A DNA stretch of 64,000 nt. It comes from Clostridium sp. CM027 (GTDB lineage: Bacteria; Bacillota; Clostridia; Clostridiales; Clostridiaceae). This document shows positions 47,134-55,342 of this stretch, piece by piece. The notes below the pieces were generated by a model that searched no databases, was not told the origin of the DNA, and saw nothing but the letters and a program-made list of their open reading frames with translations. The DNA is taken from NCBI RefSeq assembly GCF_024730565.1, contig NZ_CP077725.1:620001-684000 (forward strand). Direction: 5' to 3'. How positions within the stretch are numbered: the first letter of the stretch is position 1; every line of letters starts with the position of its first letter. A program made the translations under genes and the position numbers.

Positions 47134-47202
47134 TTAGTCTAAACATTCTAAACATTCATTAATTACATCTTCTGTAATTTCAACTAGTTCGTCTTTTCTC
47201 AT
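47134..47202 (-). CDS. 22-residue peptide gene candidate
   Basis: MRKDELVEITEDVINECLEC plus LD, with one of the strongest ribosome sites in the window (AAGGAGGTG, 7 bp ahead). Acidic, two cysteines near the end. A T-run hairpin (about 47090-47127) follows on the minus strand. May be a true small peptide or a cut-off gene start. Confidence 0.45.
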   Translation of the reverse strand: MRKDELVEITEDVINECLECLD

Positions 47203-47589
47203 ATAAACACCTCCTTGCTATTCTATGAGAGCACATGAAACAAATATTAATTGCTTTGCTTACTTAGAGTGATTTGAAATACCGCTAAAACAAATTAGGA
47301 TATGTTATAAGCGTTATCAGTACGTTATTCAACATAATTTTAATGAGGGATTCATTAAGAAATTTCAGAGTGAAAAGGGTAAGAATTTAAGAATTGGAAT
47401 TTTAAAATTCAGGTCTTCTCTTTTGCTAAGTGTTTTAATGATCCGACTTTGCATGTATTTGCAGATATTCTATTTTTACTAGGTAACTTTATTATTATAT
47501 ATCATTTCGGTTAGAAATGCAAGGGTATGATCTATAATAAAAGTTAAAAGTCAATTTACAATAGTAAATTGACTTTTAACTTTTAGTTT
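47203..47589. other. gene-poor region
   Basis: A plus-strand frame of about 60 codons (near 47278-47480) lacks a start codon and has no recognised family; it may be a decayed gene. The hairpin AAAAGTTAAAAGTCAATTT with its complement (47538-47585) ends the YwbE gene. Confidence 0.35.
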
Positions 47590-47805
47590 TTATTTTGATA
47601 TAATGGCTTGGACTCTTCCTACCTGGCCATCTTCTAGCATAACTTTTATACCTCTTGGGTGTACTGCAGAGTTGGTTAACAACCTTTTTACTACACCTCT
47701 GGTTAGTTTAGTTGTTCTTTGGTCTTTTTTTAATACAACATCTACTGTAATACCTATTGGTATATTATTTCTTATTTGTCCTCTGTTATCACTTTGTGTA
47801 TTCAT
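47590..47805 (-). CDS. ywbE: YwbE family protein
   Basis: A 71-residue protein of the YwbE/DUF2196 family: GITVDVVLKKDQRTTKLTRGVVK and HPRGIKVMLEDGQVGRVQ are diagnostic. Probably a small beta-barrel nucleic-acid or ribosome-associated protein; function unsettled. GAAGGAGAC precedes the ATG. Confidence 0.9.
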   Translation of the reverse strand: MNTQSDNRGQIRNNIPIGITVDVVLKKDQRTTKLTRGVVKRLLTNSAVHPRGIKVMLEDGQVGRVQAIISK

Positions 47806-48049
47806 GAGTTTGTAGTCTCCTTCATTAAAATTACTTTAAAGTATATTTTTAATCTAGTAAAAATCGTATTTTTGTAAGCTTTACATACAAATAATACCCT
47901 AATTACCTCTTACTTGTCAAAATATATTTCAACCTGTTAATTCTTCAATGATTAGAATATAAATTAAAAGTATAGAAGGGTAGACGAATAAATTTAATTT
48001 GTAAGGAAACTATATTGTAGAAAATACTTTTTTAAAAGGAGAAATAGGA

Positions 48050-48679
48050 ATGCTAAAATCGTTACTATTCATACCTGCTAATCTTATAAATCCAATTATA
48101 TCCTCTGTATCCATTATAATTGGCGCTATTTTAGGCGGCGTTTTTAGTTGGTTCATAAATAAAAATTCTACTAATATTGCAATTGAGAGGGAAAGCAAAA
48201 TTGAAAAAGCTAATAGAGAGCATCAGAAGCAAAGTAAATCTTTAAGGCTCAGTGAATATGCTGCTATTATTCAATTAGATATATGTACCACTTTATTTCA
48301 AAGTTTAAGAATGTTGAAAGAAATTGATGATAAGAATAAAATTAGTATTTATCCTATACCTATGAACTTTAAATATGCTGAAGCTATTGTAGCTTTAGAT
48401 AAAATTTTCAGTTTAAAAGAAATGAGCTATATTTATCAATTATATGGAATTATAGAAAAATTGAATAATGATATAAAAGGGTATCATTGTGATGAAATAC
48501 ATTATACATTAATAAAAGGAGATTTTGAGACGTTTATTAAAAAGATTTACGGAAACAATTTCTCAAAAGCATTAGCCTTTGATATCGATAAAGCAACCTA
48601 TGAAAATTTGTATGATAATGAAATTATAAAACCAGGATATAAAAATGTACTTATTAAGTTAAACAGAATTACTTATTAA
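48050..48679 (+). CDS. membrane-anchored hypothetical protein
   Basis: A 209-residue protein with one N-terminal transmembrane segment (about 12-36), a charged coiled-coil-like stretch (IERESKIEKANREHQKQ) and a helical cytoplasmic domain. Common in mobile or variable regions as a protein of unknown function. AAAAGGAGAAATAGG upstream. Confidence 0.6.
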   Translation: MLKSLLFIPANLINPIISSVSIIIGAILGGVFSWFINKNSTNIAIERESKIEKANREHQKQSKSLRLSEYAAIIQLDICTTLFQSLRMLKEIDDKNKISIYPIPMNFKYAEAIVALDKIFSLKEMSYIYQLYGIIEKLNNDIKGYHCDEIHYTLIKGDFETFIKKIYGNNFSKALAFDIDKATYENLYDNEIIKPGYKNVLIKLNRITY

Positions 48680-48917
48680 TTGCTATGTATATGAAAATCT
48701 AAAAATATTTTACAGACTAAATGGCATTTTAATAAAAAAGTATTGTTATCTTTCAATATTATATTGAATTTTTACAAGAATTGAGATAAACTGATTAGTA
48801 GGGAAAACAACAAGTTGAGTTTGAGTGTAGAAAATAAAAATGTAGAGATTATGAATTGAAACATAAATTCTATAGGATCTAACATTCTTTGATTTGATGC
48901 CAAAGGAGGAAAAATTT

Positions 48918-49076
48918 ATGTCAAGTAATAATATTGAAATGATGAAAAAACTTATCGAGGAAAAGAAAAAGAAAAGTTCTGAGCAAAGTGGTCTTTCAAG
49001 AGCTGATAAAGTAATCGGAAAATCAAAAAAAGCAGCAAGGAGCACTAAAAAAACTGGTGGTTTATTTGATAAATAG
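48918..49076 (+). CDS. small basic hypothetical protein
   Basis: A 52-residue Lys/Ser-rich protein (SSNNIEMMKKLIEEKKKKSS; ends KKTGGLFDK). AAAGGAGG stands 8 bp before ATG 48918. Perhaps nucleic-acid binding; unknown. A terminator follows at 49157-49190 (AATGAGC / GCTCATT, T-run). Confidence 0.6.
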   Translation: MSSNNIEMMKKLIEEKKKKSSEQSGLSRADKVIGKSKKAARSTKKTGGLFDK

Positions 49077-49156
49077 GATTATATTATTAATGGGACCTTG
49101 TTTCGATAATATATTTATACGATAATACTAAAATTAAATTAGTAATGGTTAAAATA

Positions 49157-49190
49157 AATGAGCTCTTATTTTTAGAGGCTCATTTTTTAT
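49157..49190 (+). terminator. terminator
   Basis: AATGAGC...GCTCATT stem and TTTTTT. Confidence 0.7.
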
Positions 49191-49364
49191 GTTATTATTT
49201 TAATACATTAGTTTAAAATCCAATTTGAAATTTACAAATGGAGGAATGTCGTTAAAAATTAGATAGGTAAAAAAATTAACACTTTATTAAGCATACTATT
49301 AAGTATATCAAAATATCTATACTATATAAAGAATAAAACGCTATATTCAAAATAGGAGGATTCT

Positions 49365-50513
49365 ATGATATATCTTGATAATGCTGCAACAAGTTTTCCA
49401 AAGCCTGTGGCAGTTTATTCCGAAGTGTTAAGATGCATGGAGAATTACGCTGCAAATCCTGGTAGGGGTTCGCATGATATGGCAGTTGAGGCTTCATCTA
49501 AAATTATGGATACCAGGCAAGAGATAAGTGAATTCTTCAACATCCCTGATTTATTAAATATTATTTTTACATGTAATGCTACCCAGGCTCTGAATATAGG
49601 TATAAAAGGAATATTAAAGTCAGGAGATCATGTTATTAGCTCAATAATTGAACATAACTCAGTTCTTAGACCATTAAATTATCTAAGTGAAAAAGGGATA
49701 GCATTTACCCTTCTTGGTGTAAATGAAAATGGATATTTGAATATGAATAATTTAAAAAGAAAAATACGTAGAAACACAAAAGCAATAATAATAAACCATA
49801 CTTCCAATGTATTAGGAACCGTTCAAGATATAAGAGCTATAGGGGAAATCGCGAAACAATCAGGAATAATATTCGTAGTTGATGCATCTCAAAGTGCTGG
49901 TGTTATCCCAATAGATGTAGTACGAGATAATATTGACTTATTAGCTTTTCCGGGTCATAAAGGATTATATGGTCCCCAGGGAACAGGAGGCTTATATATA
50001 AGAGAAGGGATTGAGCTGGATTCGTTTATTCAAGGTGGCACTGGAAGTGAGTCCTTTTCTATGAAGCAACCTGACTTTTTACCTGATAGATTTGAAAGTG
50101 GAACCTTAAATACGCCAGCAATAGCAGGCCTATGCGCAGGTATAAGGTTTATTAGAAAAGTCGGAATAGAAAATATAAGAAAACATGAGATAATGCTCGT
50201 AGAATATTTAGTAAAAGAATTGTGTAAATTATCTTATGTTAAAATTTATGGAGGATGCGATTATAATAACAGAGGAGCTGTAGTTTCTTTGGCTATAGAC
50301 GATATTGATGTTTCTGAAGTGGGATATTTCTTAAATAAAAAAGGAATAGCTGTGAGAACCGGGTTTCACTGTGCACCACTAATACATGAAATACTTGGCA
50401 CAAATCGTAAAGGCACAGTTAGAATAAGTCCAGGATATTTTAATGATTTAGAAGATATTGAAAAACTTATTAAAGCTTTAAAGGATATACATGAAAAAAG
50501 GCCCTTTTTATAG
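49365..50513 (+). CDS. cysteine desulfurase family protein (class V aminotransferase fold)
   Basis: A 382-residue PLP enzyme of the EGID-type cysteine desulfurase group. It begins IYLDNAATSFPKP, has the PLP lysine in FPGHKGLYGPQGTGG, and the reactive-loop Cys in GFHCAPLIHE. It would mobilise sulfur or selenium from (seleno)cysteine. Related genes often accompany DUF3343 proteins, and one sits at 54965. Strong GGAGG before ATG. Confidence 0.88.
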   Translation: MIYLDNAATSFPKPVAVYSEVLRCMENYAANPGRGSHDMAVEASSKIMDTRQEISEFFNIPDLLNIIFTCNATQALNIGIKGILKSGDHVISSIIEHNSVLRPLNYLSEKGIAFTLLGVNENGYLNMNNLKRKIRRNTKAIIINHTSNVLGTVQDIRAIGEIAKQSGIIFVVDASQSAGVIPIDVVRDNIDLLAFPGHKGLYGPQGTGGLYIREGIELDSFIQGGTGSESFSMKQPDFLPDRFESGTLNTPAIAGLCAGIRFIRKVGIENIRKHEIMLVEYLVKELCKLSYVKIYGGCDYNNRGAVVSLAIDDIDVSEVGYFLNKKGIAVRTGFHCAPLIHEILGTNRKGTVRISPGYFNDLEDIEKLIKALKDIHEKRPFL

Positions 50514-50525
50514 AGCCTTTTTTAT
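50493..50525. terminator. terminator
   Basis: AAAAAGGCCC/GAGCCTTTTT stem over the end of the desulfurase gene, followed by T residues. Confidence 0.65.
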
Positions 50526-50536
50526 CTGTTATAGTA

Positions 50537-51157
50537 CTAGCAGCAATGACGTTTGTTTTCTGCTACTAAAACTGAAAGTGTTGGATTGTTAAAAGTGATG
50601 CTTGCGGGCTTACGATCATCACCGGGTGTGCCCGTAGTAGTTGACTGTACAAAATAGGTGCAGCATTCGGAATCACAATCACAATCACAATCACAATCAC
50701 AAACGATAAAAGTAACAATATCATGCTTCATTAATTGGAAATCGTCTGAAGGATTTGATAAATCAAATATCCATTCAGGTCCAACTTCGGTTGCAACTCT
50801 ATCACGTTTACAAAGCTTAAATAGTTGGAATCTAACAGTTACACTTGCCATTTTTTTATCATTACCTTCATCATCTGCTTTTGGTAGTGTAGAAAATATA
50901 TTGGTTGAAAATTCAAACTTAAAGCATGGATTACAAAATCTTTCAGTATTTATACTAAGAGTAGCAAGTCTTTTAGTAACTTCATCATCAGTTGCTGCTG
51001 CCACTGATGCTGCGGTTCCAGGCTTACACTTTAATAAAATTTCAGCTTCATTTTCTCTATCCCTATCTCTGTCTCTTTTACAACATTCCTCATTTTCTCT
51101 TTCTCTTTTAAAGCAATCCTCTTTTTCAGATTTACAATGACATGACATTGAATTCAT
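50537..51157 (-). CDS. DUF4489-like cysteine-rich protein, probable spore surface
   Basis: A 206-residue protein with a basic/acidic, Cys-rich start (SCHCKSEKEDCFKRERE), an RDRDRD run, a beta-rich core typical of DUF4489 (ILLKCKPGTA, FCNPCFKFEF) and a CDCDCDCDCD run near residue 155. The run comes from five exact AATCAC hexamers (50671-50700, plus strand). AC-N16-CATATATTG stands upstream as a sigma-K-like promoter. No signal peptide, as usual for coat proteins. Confidence 0.65.
   Translation of the reverse strand: MNSMSCHCKSEKEDCFKRERENEECCKRDRDRDRENEAEILLKCKPGTAASVAAATDDEVTKRLATLSINTERFCNPCFKFEFSTNIFSTLPKADDEGNDKKMASVTVRFQLFKLCKRDRVATEVGPEWIFDLSNPSDDFQLMKHDIVTFIVCDCDCDCDCDSECCTYFVQSTTTGTPGDDRKPASITFNNPTLSVLVAENKRHCC
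50671..50700. repeat. hexanucleotide tandem repeat (AATCAC)5
   Basis: Five perfect copies inside the DUF4489-like gene; each copy adds one Cys-Asp unit, so length changes keep the frame. Confidence 0.9.
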
Positions 51158-51252
51158 ATATTAATTCCTCCTAAATTTTAAGTCGTTATATCTAGTAAAA
51201 GAATTCTAAATGTACTGTTTACGAGGTCGGATATCTTAGAATTCTCATATTA

Positions 51253-51279
51253 CAATATATGAGATAGGCCTATAAATGT
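51253..51279 (-). promoter_or_regulatory. sigma-K-like promoter of DUF4489-like gene
   Basis: On the minus strand AC (51279-51278), 16 nt, CATATATTG (51261-51253); consensus AC-N16/17-CATANNNTA with one mismatch. Confidence 0.5.
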
Positions 51280-51310
51280 TCTAATTATTCGTAATTTTTC
51301 TAGAATTTAC

Positions 51311-52069
51311 TTACTCATCATCTTCACATTCATCATCAAATAAAGGTCTAAGCTTTTGATCTGGGAAGAATTTTGGAACTGGTGCGCGATCAAATTTTTC
51401 ACAAGCATCTTCTTCACATTCTTCTTCGCATTGACAAGGTACAGGACAATAACCATATGCAGGAATTAGTAATTGAACAATTAGTTCACATTTTACAATA
51501 AGATGGAATCCTAAAGTTATATCTAAAAAACTATGACAGTCATCATCTTTACAAAAAACTCCATCTAAACATTCTGCTACCAATTCAAGTTTTATAATTT
51601 CAGAATCAAGATCCTCTGATTTACCAGGCATAAAGCTAGCAGATATTTGGGCTATTGAATCTGGGCAATATAGTTTCGATATAACCTCTGTACGATTAAT
51701 TTCAAAAAACTCGCATTTAGTCTCTCCATTACAATTTATATAATCTGCATAAAATGAAATTCTAAAGCAAATTAATACTTTCTTGTAACTAGGATTTTTC
51801 TTTAGTGGGATTTTCTCTACCGAAATAAGTTTAAGTTGAAAATCCCTACATCCTGTAAATATTTTCGGGTTACAAAGGGAGTCGCTTCTTAATTCTTCAT
51901 CTGTATCCACCGTATCTTGTCCGCAAGAATAAACTAAACATCTTTTAATTAGGCACTGGTCAAAAACTTTTGGGATTTCAACGCAAACTAGTTCTGATGG
52001 ATCAGGAAGGTGCCCTTGTTTGTTAATAATACCAGGTCTTGCAATAAACTCTTCACGAGTAATAGCCAT
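51311..52069 (-). CDS. cysteine-rich probable spore-coat/exosporium protein, paralog 1
   Basis: A 252-residue protein without signal peptide, about 80-85% like its neighbour at 52307. It opens MAITREEFIARPG, has an EIPKVFDQC/CLV start, a central beta domain (LKKNPSYKKVLICFRISFYAD), Cys-rich CPVPCQCEEECEED and an acidic Asp/Glu tail. The central domain recalls SPOCS/DUF3794 sequences. A sigma-K-like promoter lies upstream. A spore-surface role is inferred; no member was recognised by name. Confidence 0.6.
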   Translation of the reverse strand: MAITREEFIARPGIINKQGHLPDPSELVCVEIPKVFDQCLIKRCLVYSCGQDTVDTDEELRSDSLCNPKIFTGCRDFQLKLISVEKIPLKKNPSYKKVLICFRISFYADYINCNGETKCEFFEINRTEVISKLYCPDSIAQISASFMPGKSEDLDSEIIKLELVAECLDGVFCKDDDCHSFLDITLGFHLIVKCELIVQLLIPAYGYCPVPCQCEEECEEDACEKFDRAPVPKFFPDQKLRPLFDDECEDDE

Positions 52070-52125
52070 AAATTATCCTCCTTTATTATGTTAAGTGATA
52101 CACTTTTAATTCGTGTTCTCTATAT

Positions 52126-52152
52126 TATAGTATGCAGGTGGTTATAAGTTGT
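52126..52152 (-). promoter_or_regulatory. sigma-K-like promoter of paralog 1
   Basis: Minus strand: AC (52152-52151), 16 nt, CATACTATA (52134-52126), a full match to CATANNNTA, about 57 bp before the start. Confidence 0.65.
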
Positions 52153-52306
52153 GAATGATATTTTTATTGATTAAAATTTATATATGGAGATTTAGAACTA
52201 ACCCTGTAAACAATATCAAGCCTCAGTACGTCTACCATTTGTACTGAGGTTTGATTTCAACACTTAAAAAACTTTAGTTGCTTTGTGTTTTTTTATTAGA
52301 ATTCAC

Positions 52307-53080
52307 TTATTTATCAGCTTCACTTTCATCATCTTCACAGTCATCATCAAATAAAGGTCTAAGTTTTTGATCTGGGAAGAATTTTGGAACTGGTGCGTGA
52401 TCAAATTTTTCACAAGAATCTTCTTCACATTCCTCTTCGCATTGACAAGGTACAGGACAATAACCATATGCAGGAATTAATAATTGAACAATTAGTTCAC
52501 ATTTTACAATAAGATGGAATCCTAAAGTGATATCTAAAAAACTGTGACAATCATCATCTTTACAAAAAGCTCCATCTAAACATTCTGCAACCAATTCAAG
52601 TTTTACAATTTCAGAATCAAGATCCTGAGATGAACCAGACACAAAGTTAGTAGATATTTGCGCTATTGAATCTGGACAATATAATTTTGATATAACTTCT
52701 GTACGATTAATTTTGTAAAACTCGCATTTTCTCTCACCGTTACAATTTATAAAATCCGCATAAAATGAAATTACAAAGCAAATTTTTACTTTCTTATAAT
52801 TAGGATTTTTCTTTAGTGGAATCTTCTCTACTGAAATAAGCTTTAGATCAAAATCCCTACATCCTGTAAATGTTTTTGGATTCTCAAGAATGCCACTTCT
52901 TAATTCAGCATCTGTATCTAGCGTATCCGGTCTGCAATCATAAACTAAACATCTTTTAATCAGGCACTGGTCAAAAACTTTTGGAATTTCAACGCAAACC
53001 AGCTCTGATGGATCAGGAAGGTGTCCTTGTTTGTTAACAATACCGGGTCTTGCAATAAATTCATCACGAGTAATAGCCAT
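52307..53080 (-). CDS. cysteine-rich probable spore-coat/exosporium protein, paralog 2
   Basis: A 257-residue tandem paralog of the 51311 gene, with the same MAITR-x-EFIARPG start, central domain and Cys-rich tail; its acidic end is slightly longer (ESEADK). Upstream sequences of both copies are also similar, including the identical CATACTATA element, so the duplication included the promoter. Expressed late in the mother cell if the promoter reading is right. Confidence 0.6.
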   Translation of the reverse strand: MAITRDEFIARPGIVNKQGHLPDPSELVCVEIPKVFDQCLIKRCLVYDCRPDTLDTDAELRSGILENPKTFTGCRDFDLKLISVEKIPLKKNPNYKKVKICFVISFYADFINCNGERKCEFYKINRTEVISKLYCPDSIAQISTNFVSGSSQDLDSEIVKLELVAECLDGAFCKDDDCHSFLDITLGFHLIVKCELIVQLLIPAYGYCPVPCQCEEECEEDSCEKFDHAPVPKFFPDQKLRPLFDDDCEDDESEADK

Positions 53081-53134
53081 AAATCATCCTCCTTTTATGT
53101 CAAGGGATACACTTCTAATGCGTGTTCTCGATAT

Positions 53135-53161
53135 TATAGTATGCAGGTATCCAGGAGGTGT
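53135..53161 (-). promoter_or_regulatory. sigma-K-like promoter of paralog 2
   Basis: Minus strand: AC (53161-53160), 16 nt, CATACTATA (53143-53135). Confidence 0.65.
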
Positions 53162-53322
53162 GATTGGTATACTTGTTTAGTAATACAAATAGTTCCTAAG
53201 TGTTAATTTTAAATTATCTATTACTATATTATGTAAATACTTTATATATGGCCTTTAATATTAATTTTTAGGTCATATATTACTTTGGAATAAAATATAA
53301 TTTCTATAAGGAGATGAGTAAT

Positions 53323-54858
53323 ATGAGGATATGTAGTCCATGTTTATTTTATGATAGTGAAGATCATATATGGAGCTTCTATGTAAATGATGATAGGAAT
53401 TTAATGTACAGTATTATGTATGATGAGAATAAATGGACTAAGGAAAACAAAATTGACAATGAAGTTATTGATTTTACCGTTAATTTTGATATAGATAACA
53501 AAATTTACATTATATATAGTGTTGGAAATAGCGATCTTAAGTATTGCGAATGGGAACAGAATAAATGGTTTGGAAAAACCATTTATAGTTTTGAAAATGA
53601 AGGCTATGAGATGACTGAATTAAATGTTATTACAATTGGTGAACAAATGCATATATTTTTCATTGGTAAAAATAGCATAAAGAGAATCCAATGTTCTTTA
53701 ATGCATTTGTGCTTAAATAAAAATGAAAGTTTATTTAATACAATAGATACCATACCATTTCTAAAAGAGGTTTTCTGCCATTACCAGGTACAAAATTTAG
53801 AAAATGGTGATTTATCCCTAGTATTTATTAAGCATGAAAAAAATGAAATAGTAATTAATTTCACAGAATACAAAAACAATAACTGGAGTATTCCAAGAAG
53901 ATTATATGGTATTATCGGCAATAGTATTAATTTTTGCACATTATTATATGTAAATAAAATAAATATAATAAATCTGTCTAAAGAGGGATCATTGTATTTT
54001 ATAGAACATGTATTAATTGAACCTGATGGAAAAATGAAAAGCTATAAAATTCATGAAGGTTGTGATATGCCAACTAATTTATCGCTAGTTGAAATTAGTG
54101 GAGTCCTTTGGTCGATATGGAGTGAAGGCAAAAACATTCTAACTTCTTCATATAAAAATCAATGGAGTGAACCCAATAAAGATTACACCCAATTAAACAA
54201 TGAAATTTCACTGTATAAATTTTTATCTTTAAGTAAAAAGCATAGTAATATACAGTGTAAATATATGATAGGAACTAATCCTCCTGAAATAAATTTATTA
54301 TTACCTCATTACAAAGATAATGACTCTAGAGATGACTTTCCAAAACTAAATAGTGTAGCTCCTAAAACTAAATTAGATTCTAATGTGAAAAAAAACAAAC
54401 TAGATATTCAAGAAGAGATTTTAGCTCTAAAAAAAATTAACAAAGATTTAGAAAAAAAACTAATAGATTTACAAATAAAGTATCAGCAAAAACTAAGAAT
54501 TCTAGCGGAATCAGATAATAATTTCTTTAAGATTTCAAATGCAAAGAAAAAAGCTGAAGAGAAATTAAATATAATAGCTGAAATACAACAGACTTCTATA
54601 AAAAAATTAGAAGTAATGAAAATCGAAAAAATATCTACGGACAGAGTAATAAATGAATTAAAGAATAAATCAGAACAACTTACTAATGAATACGAAGGGT
54701 TGAAAAAACAGAAGATGTTCAAAGATGTTGTAGTAAATGAATTGAATAATAAATTAGAGCGACTAACTAGTGAAAAAGAAGGTCTGAAACAAGATCTAAA
54801 ATATGAAAAAAACATAGGAATTGTAGATAGAATTTTTAAAAAAAGACCGGTCAGATAG
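53323..54858 (+). CDS. beta-propeller-like protein with C-terminal coiled coil
   Basis: A 511-residue protein of unknown function. The first 300 residues are repeated beta units containing aromatic/charged motifs such as DNKIYIIYSVGNSDLKYCEW, as in sialidase- or fucose-lectin-like propellers. From about 365 to 495 a long heptad-rich coiled coil follows (LKKINKDLEKKLIDLQ). No signal peptide. CATATATTA (53274) fits the sigma-K -10, but no AC stands 16 nt ahead. May be a spore-associated structural protein; inference from location. ATG 53323 fits the AAGGAG spacing. Confidence 0.55.
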   Translation: MRICSPCLFYDSEDHIWSFYVNDDRNLMYSIMYDENKWTKENKIDNEVIDFTVNFDIDNKIYIIYSVGNSDLKYCEWEQNKWFGKTIYSFENEGYEMTELNVITIGEQMHIFFIGKNSIKRIQCSLMHLCLNKNESLFNTIDTIPFLKEVFCHYQVQNLENGDLSLVFIKHEKNEIVINFTEYKNNNWSIPRRLYGIIGNSINFCTLLYVNKINIINLSKEGSLYFIEHVLIEPDGKMKSYKIHEGCDMPTNLSLVEISGVLWSIWSEGKNILTSSYKNQWSEPNKDYTQLNNEISLYKFLSLSKKHSNIQCKYMIGTNPPEINLLLPHYKDNDSRDDFPKLNSVAPKTKLDSNVKKNKLDIQEEILALKKINKDLEKKLIDLQIKYQQKLRILAESDNNFFKISNAKKKAEEKLNIIAEIQQTSIKKLEVMKIEKISTDRVINELKNKSEQLTNEYEGLKKQKMFKDVVVNELNNKLERLTSEKEGLKQDLKYEKNIGIVDRIFKKRPVR

Positions 54859-54964
54859 ATATCACATGAAGAAGATATTTTCATATTATGGATTGGTCTA
54901 CTAGTTTATCTATGATACAAATTAATTTATAAACTTGATTAGCTATAAGGGAGATGTTCAAGCT

Positions 54965-55237
54965 ATGAAGGTAGAAGTAGTAGAAAGTGAATATTTAGTT
55001 GTTTACCCAGGTCATAATGTTGCAACACTTTTGTACCAAAGGCTTTTAAAGAAATCTTGCAAGGTTGAATTAGTATCAACCCCAACAAAAATATCCTATG
55101 GTTGTAGTCTATCCATCAAATTCAAAGAAGTCTATATGAATATTGTTAGCGATGAAATTCGAAAGATTAATATAAAAGCAAAAGGCGTGTACAGGATCGT
55201 TAAAAATGGAAAATTTGATAGCTACGAAAGGGTCTAG
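54965..55237 (+). CDS. DUF3343 family protein (putative Se/S carrier)
   Basis: A 90-residue protein resembling DUF3343: hydrophobic start, then VELVSTPTKISYGCSLSIKF, where the Cys near residue 52 is the conserved one. The family occurs with cysteine desulfurases and selenium genes and is thought to carry sulfur or selenium. Start chosen as ATG 54965. Confidence 0.65.
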   Translation: MKVEVVESEYLVVYPGHNVATLLYQRLLKKSCKVELVSTPTKISYGCSLSIKFKEVYMNIVSDEIRKINIKAKGVYRIVKNGKFDSYERV

Positions 55238-55258
55238 TTTATATCCAAAGAAATTATT

Positions 55259-55281
55259 AGGATTTGGAATTTCCAAATCCT
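55259..55281 (+). terminator. terminator of DUF3343 gene
   Basis: AGGATTTGGAA / TTCCAAATCCT near-perfect palindrome followed by T-rich sequence. Confidence 0.65.
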
Positions 55282-55291
55282 TTATAATTTT

Positions 55292-55326
55292 AGCATATTT
55301 TCTATTGTTAAAGCATATTTTCTATT
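55292..55326 (+). repeat. 15-bp direct repeat
   Basis: AGCATATTTTCTATT occurs at 55292 and again at 55312, 20 bp apart, just before the 55343 gene. Confidence 0.85.
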
Positions 55327-55342
55327 AAGAAAGATAAAGGGT

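Noticed and set aside
50671-50700. CRISPR-like short repeat
   Set aside because: Hexamers are contiguous with no spacers and are coding; a microsatellite.
50658-51140. 160-codon plus-strand ORF rich in Ser and Gln
   Set aside because: Lies entirely opposite the DUF4489-like gene; its SQSQ run is the antisense of the AATCAC hexamers and it lacks a ribosome site.
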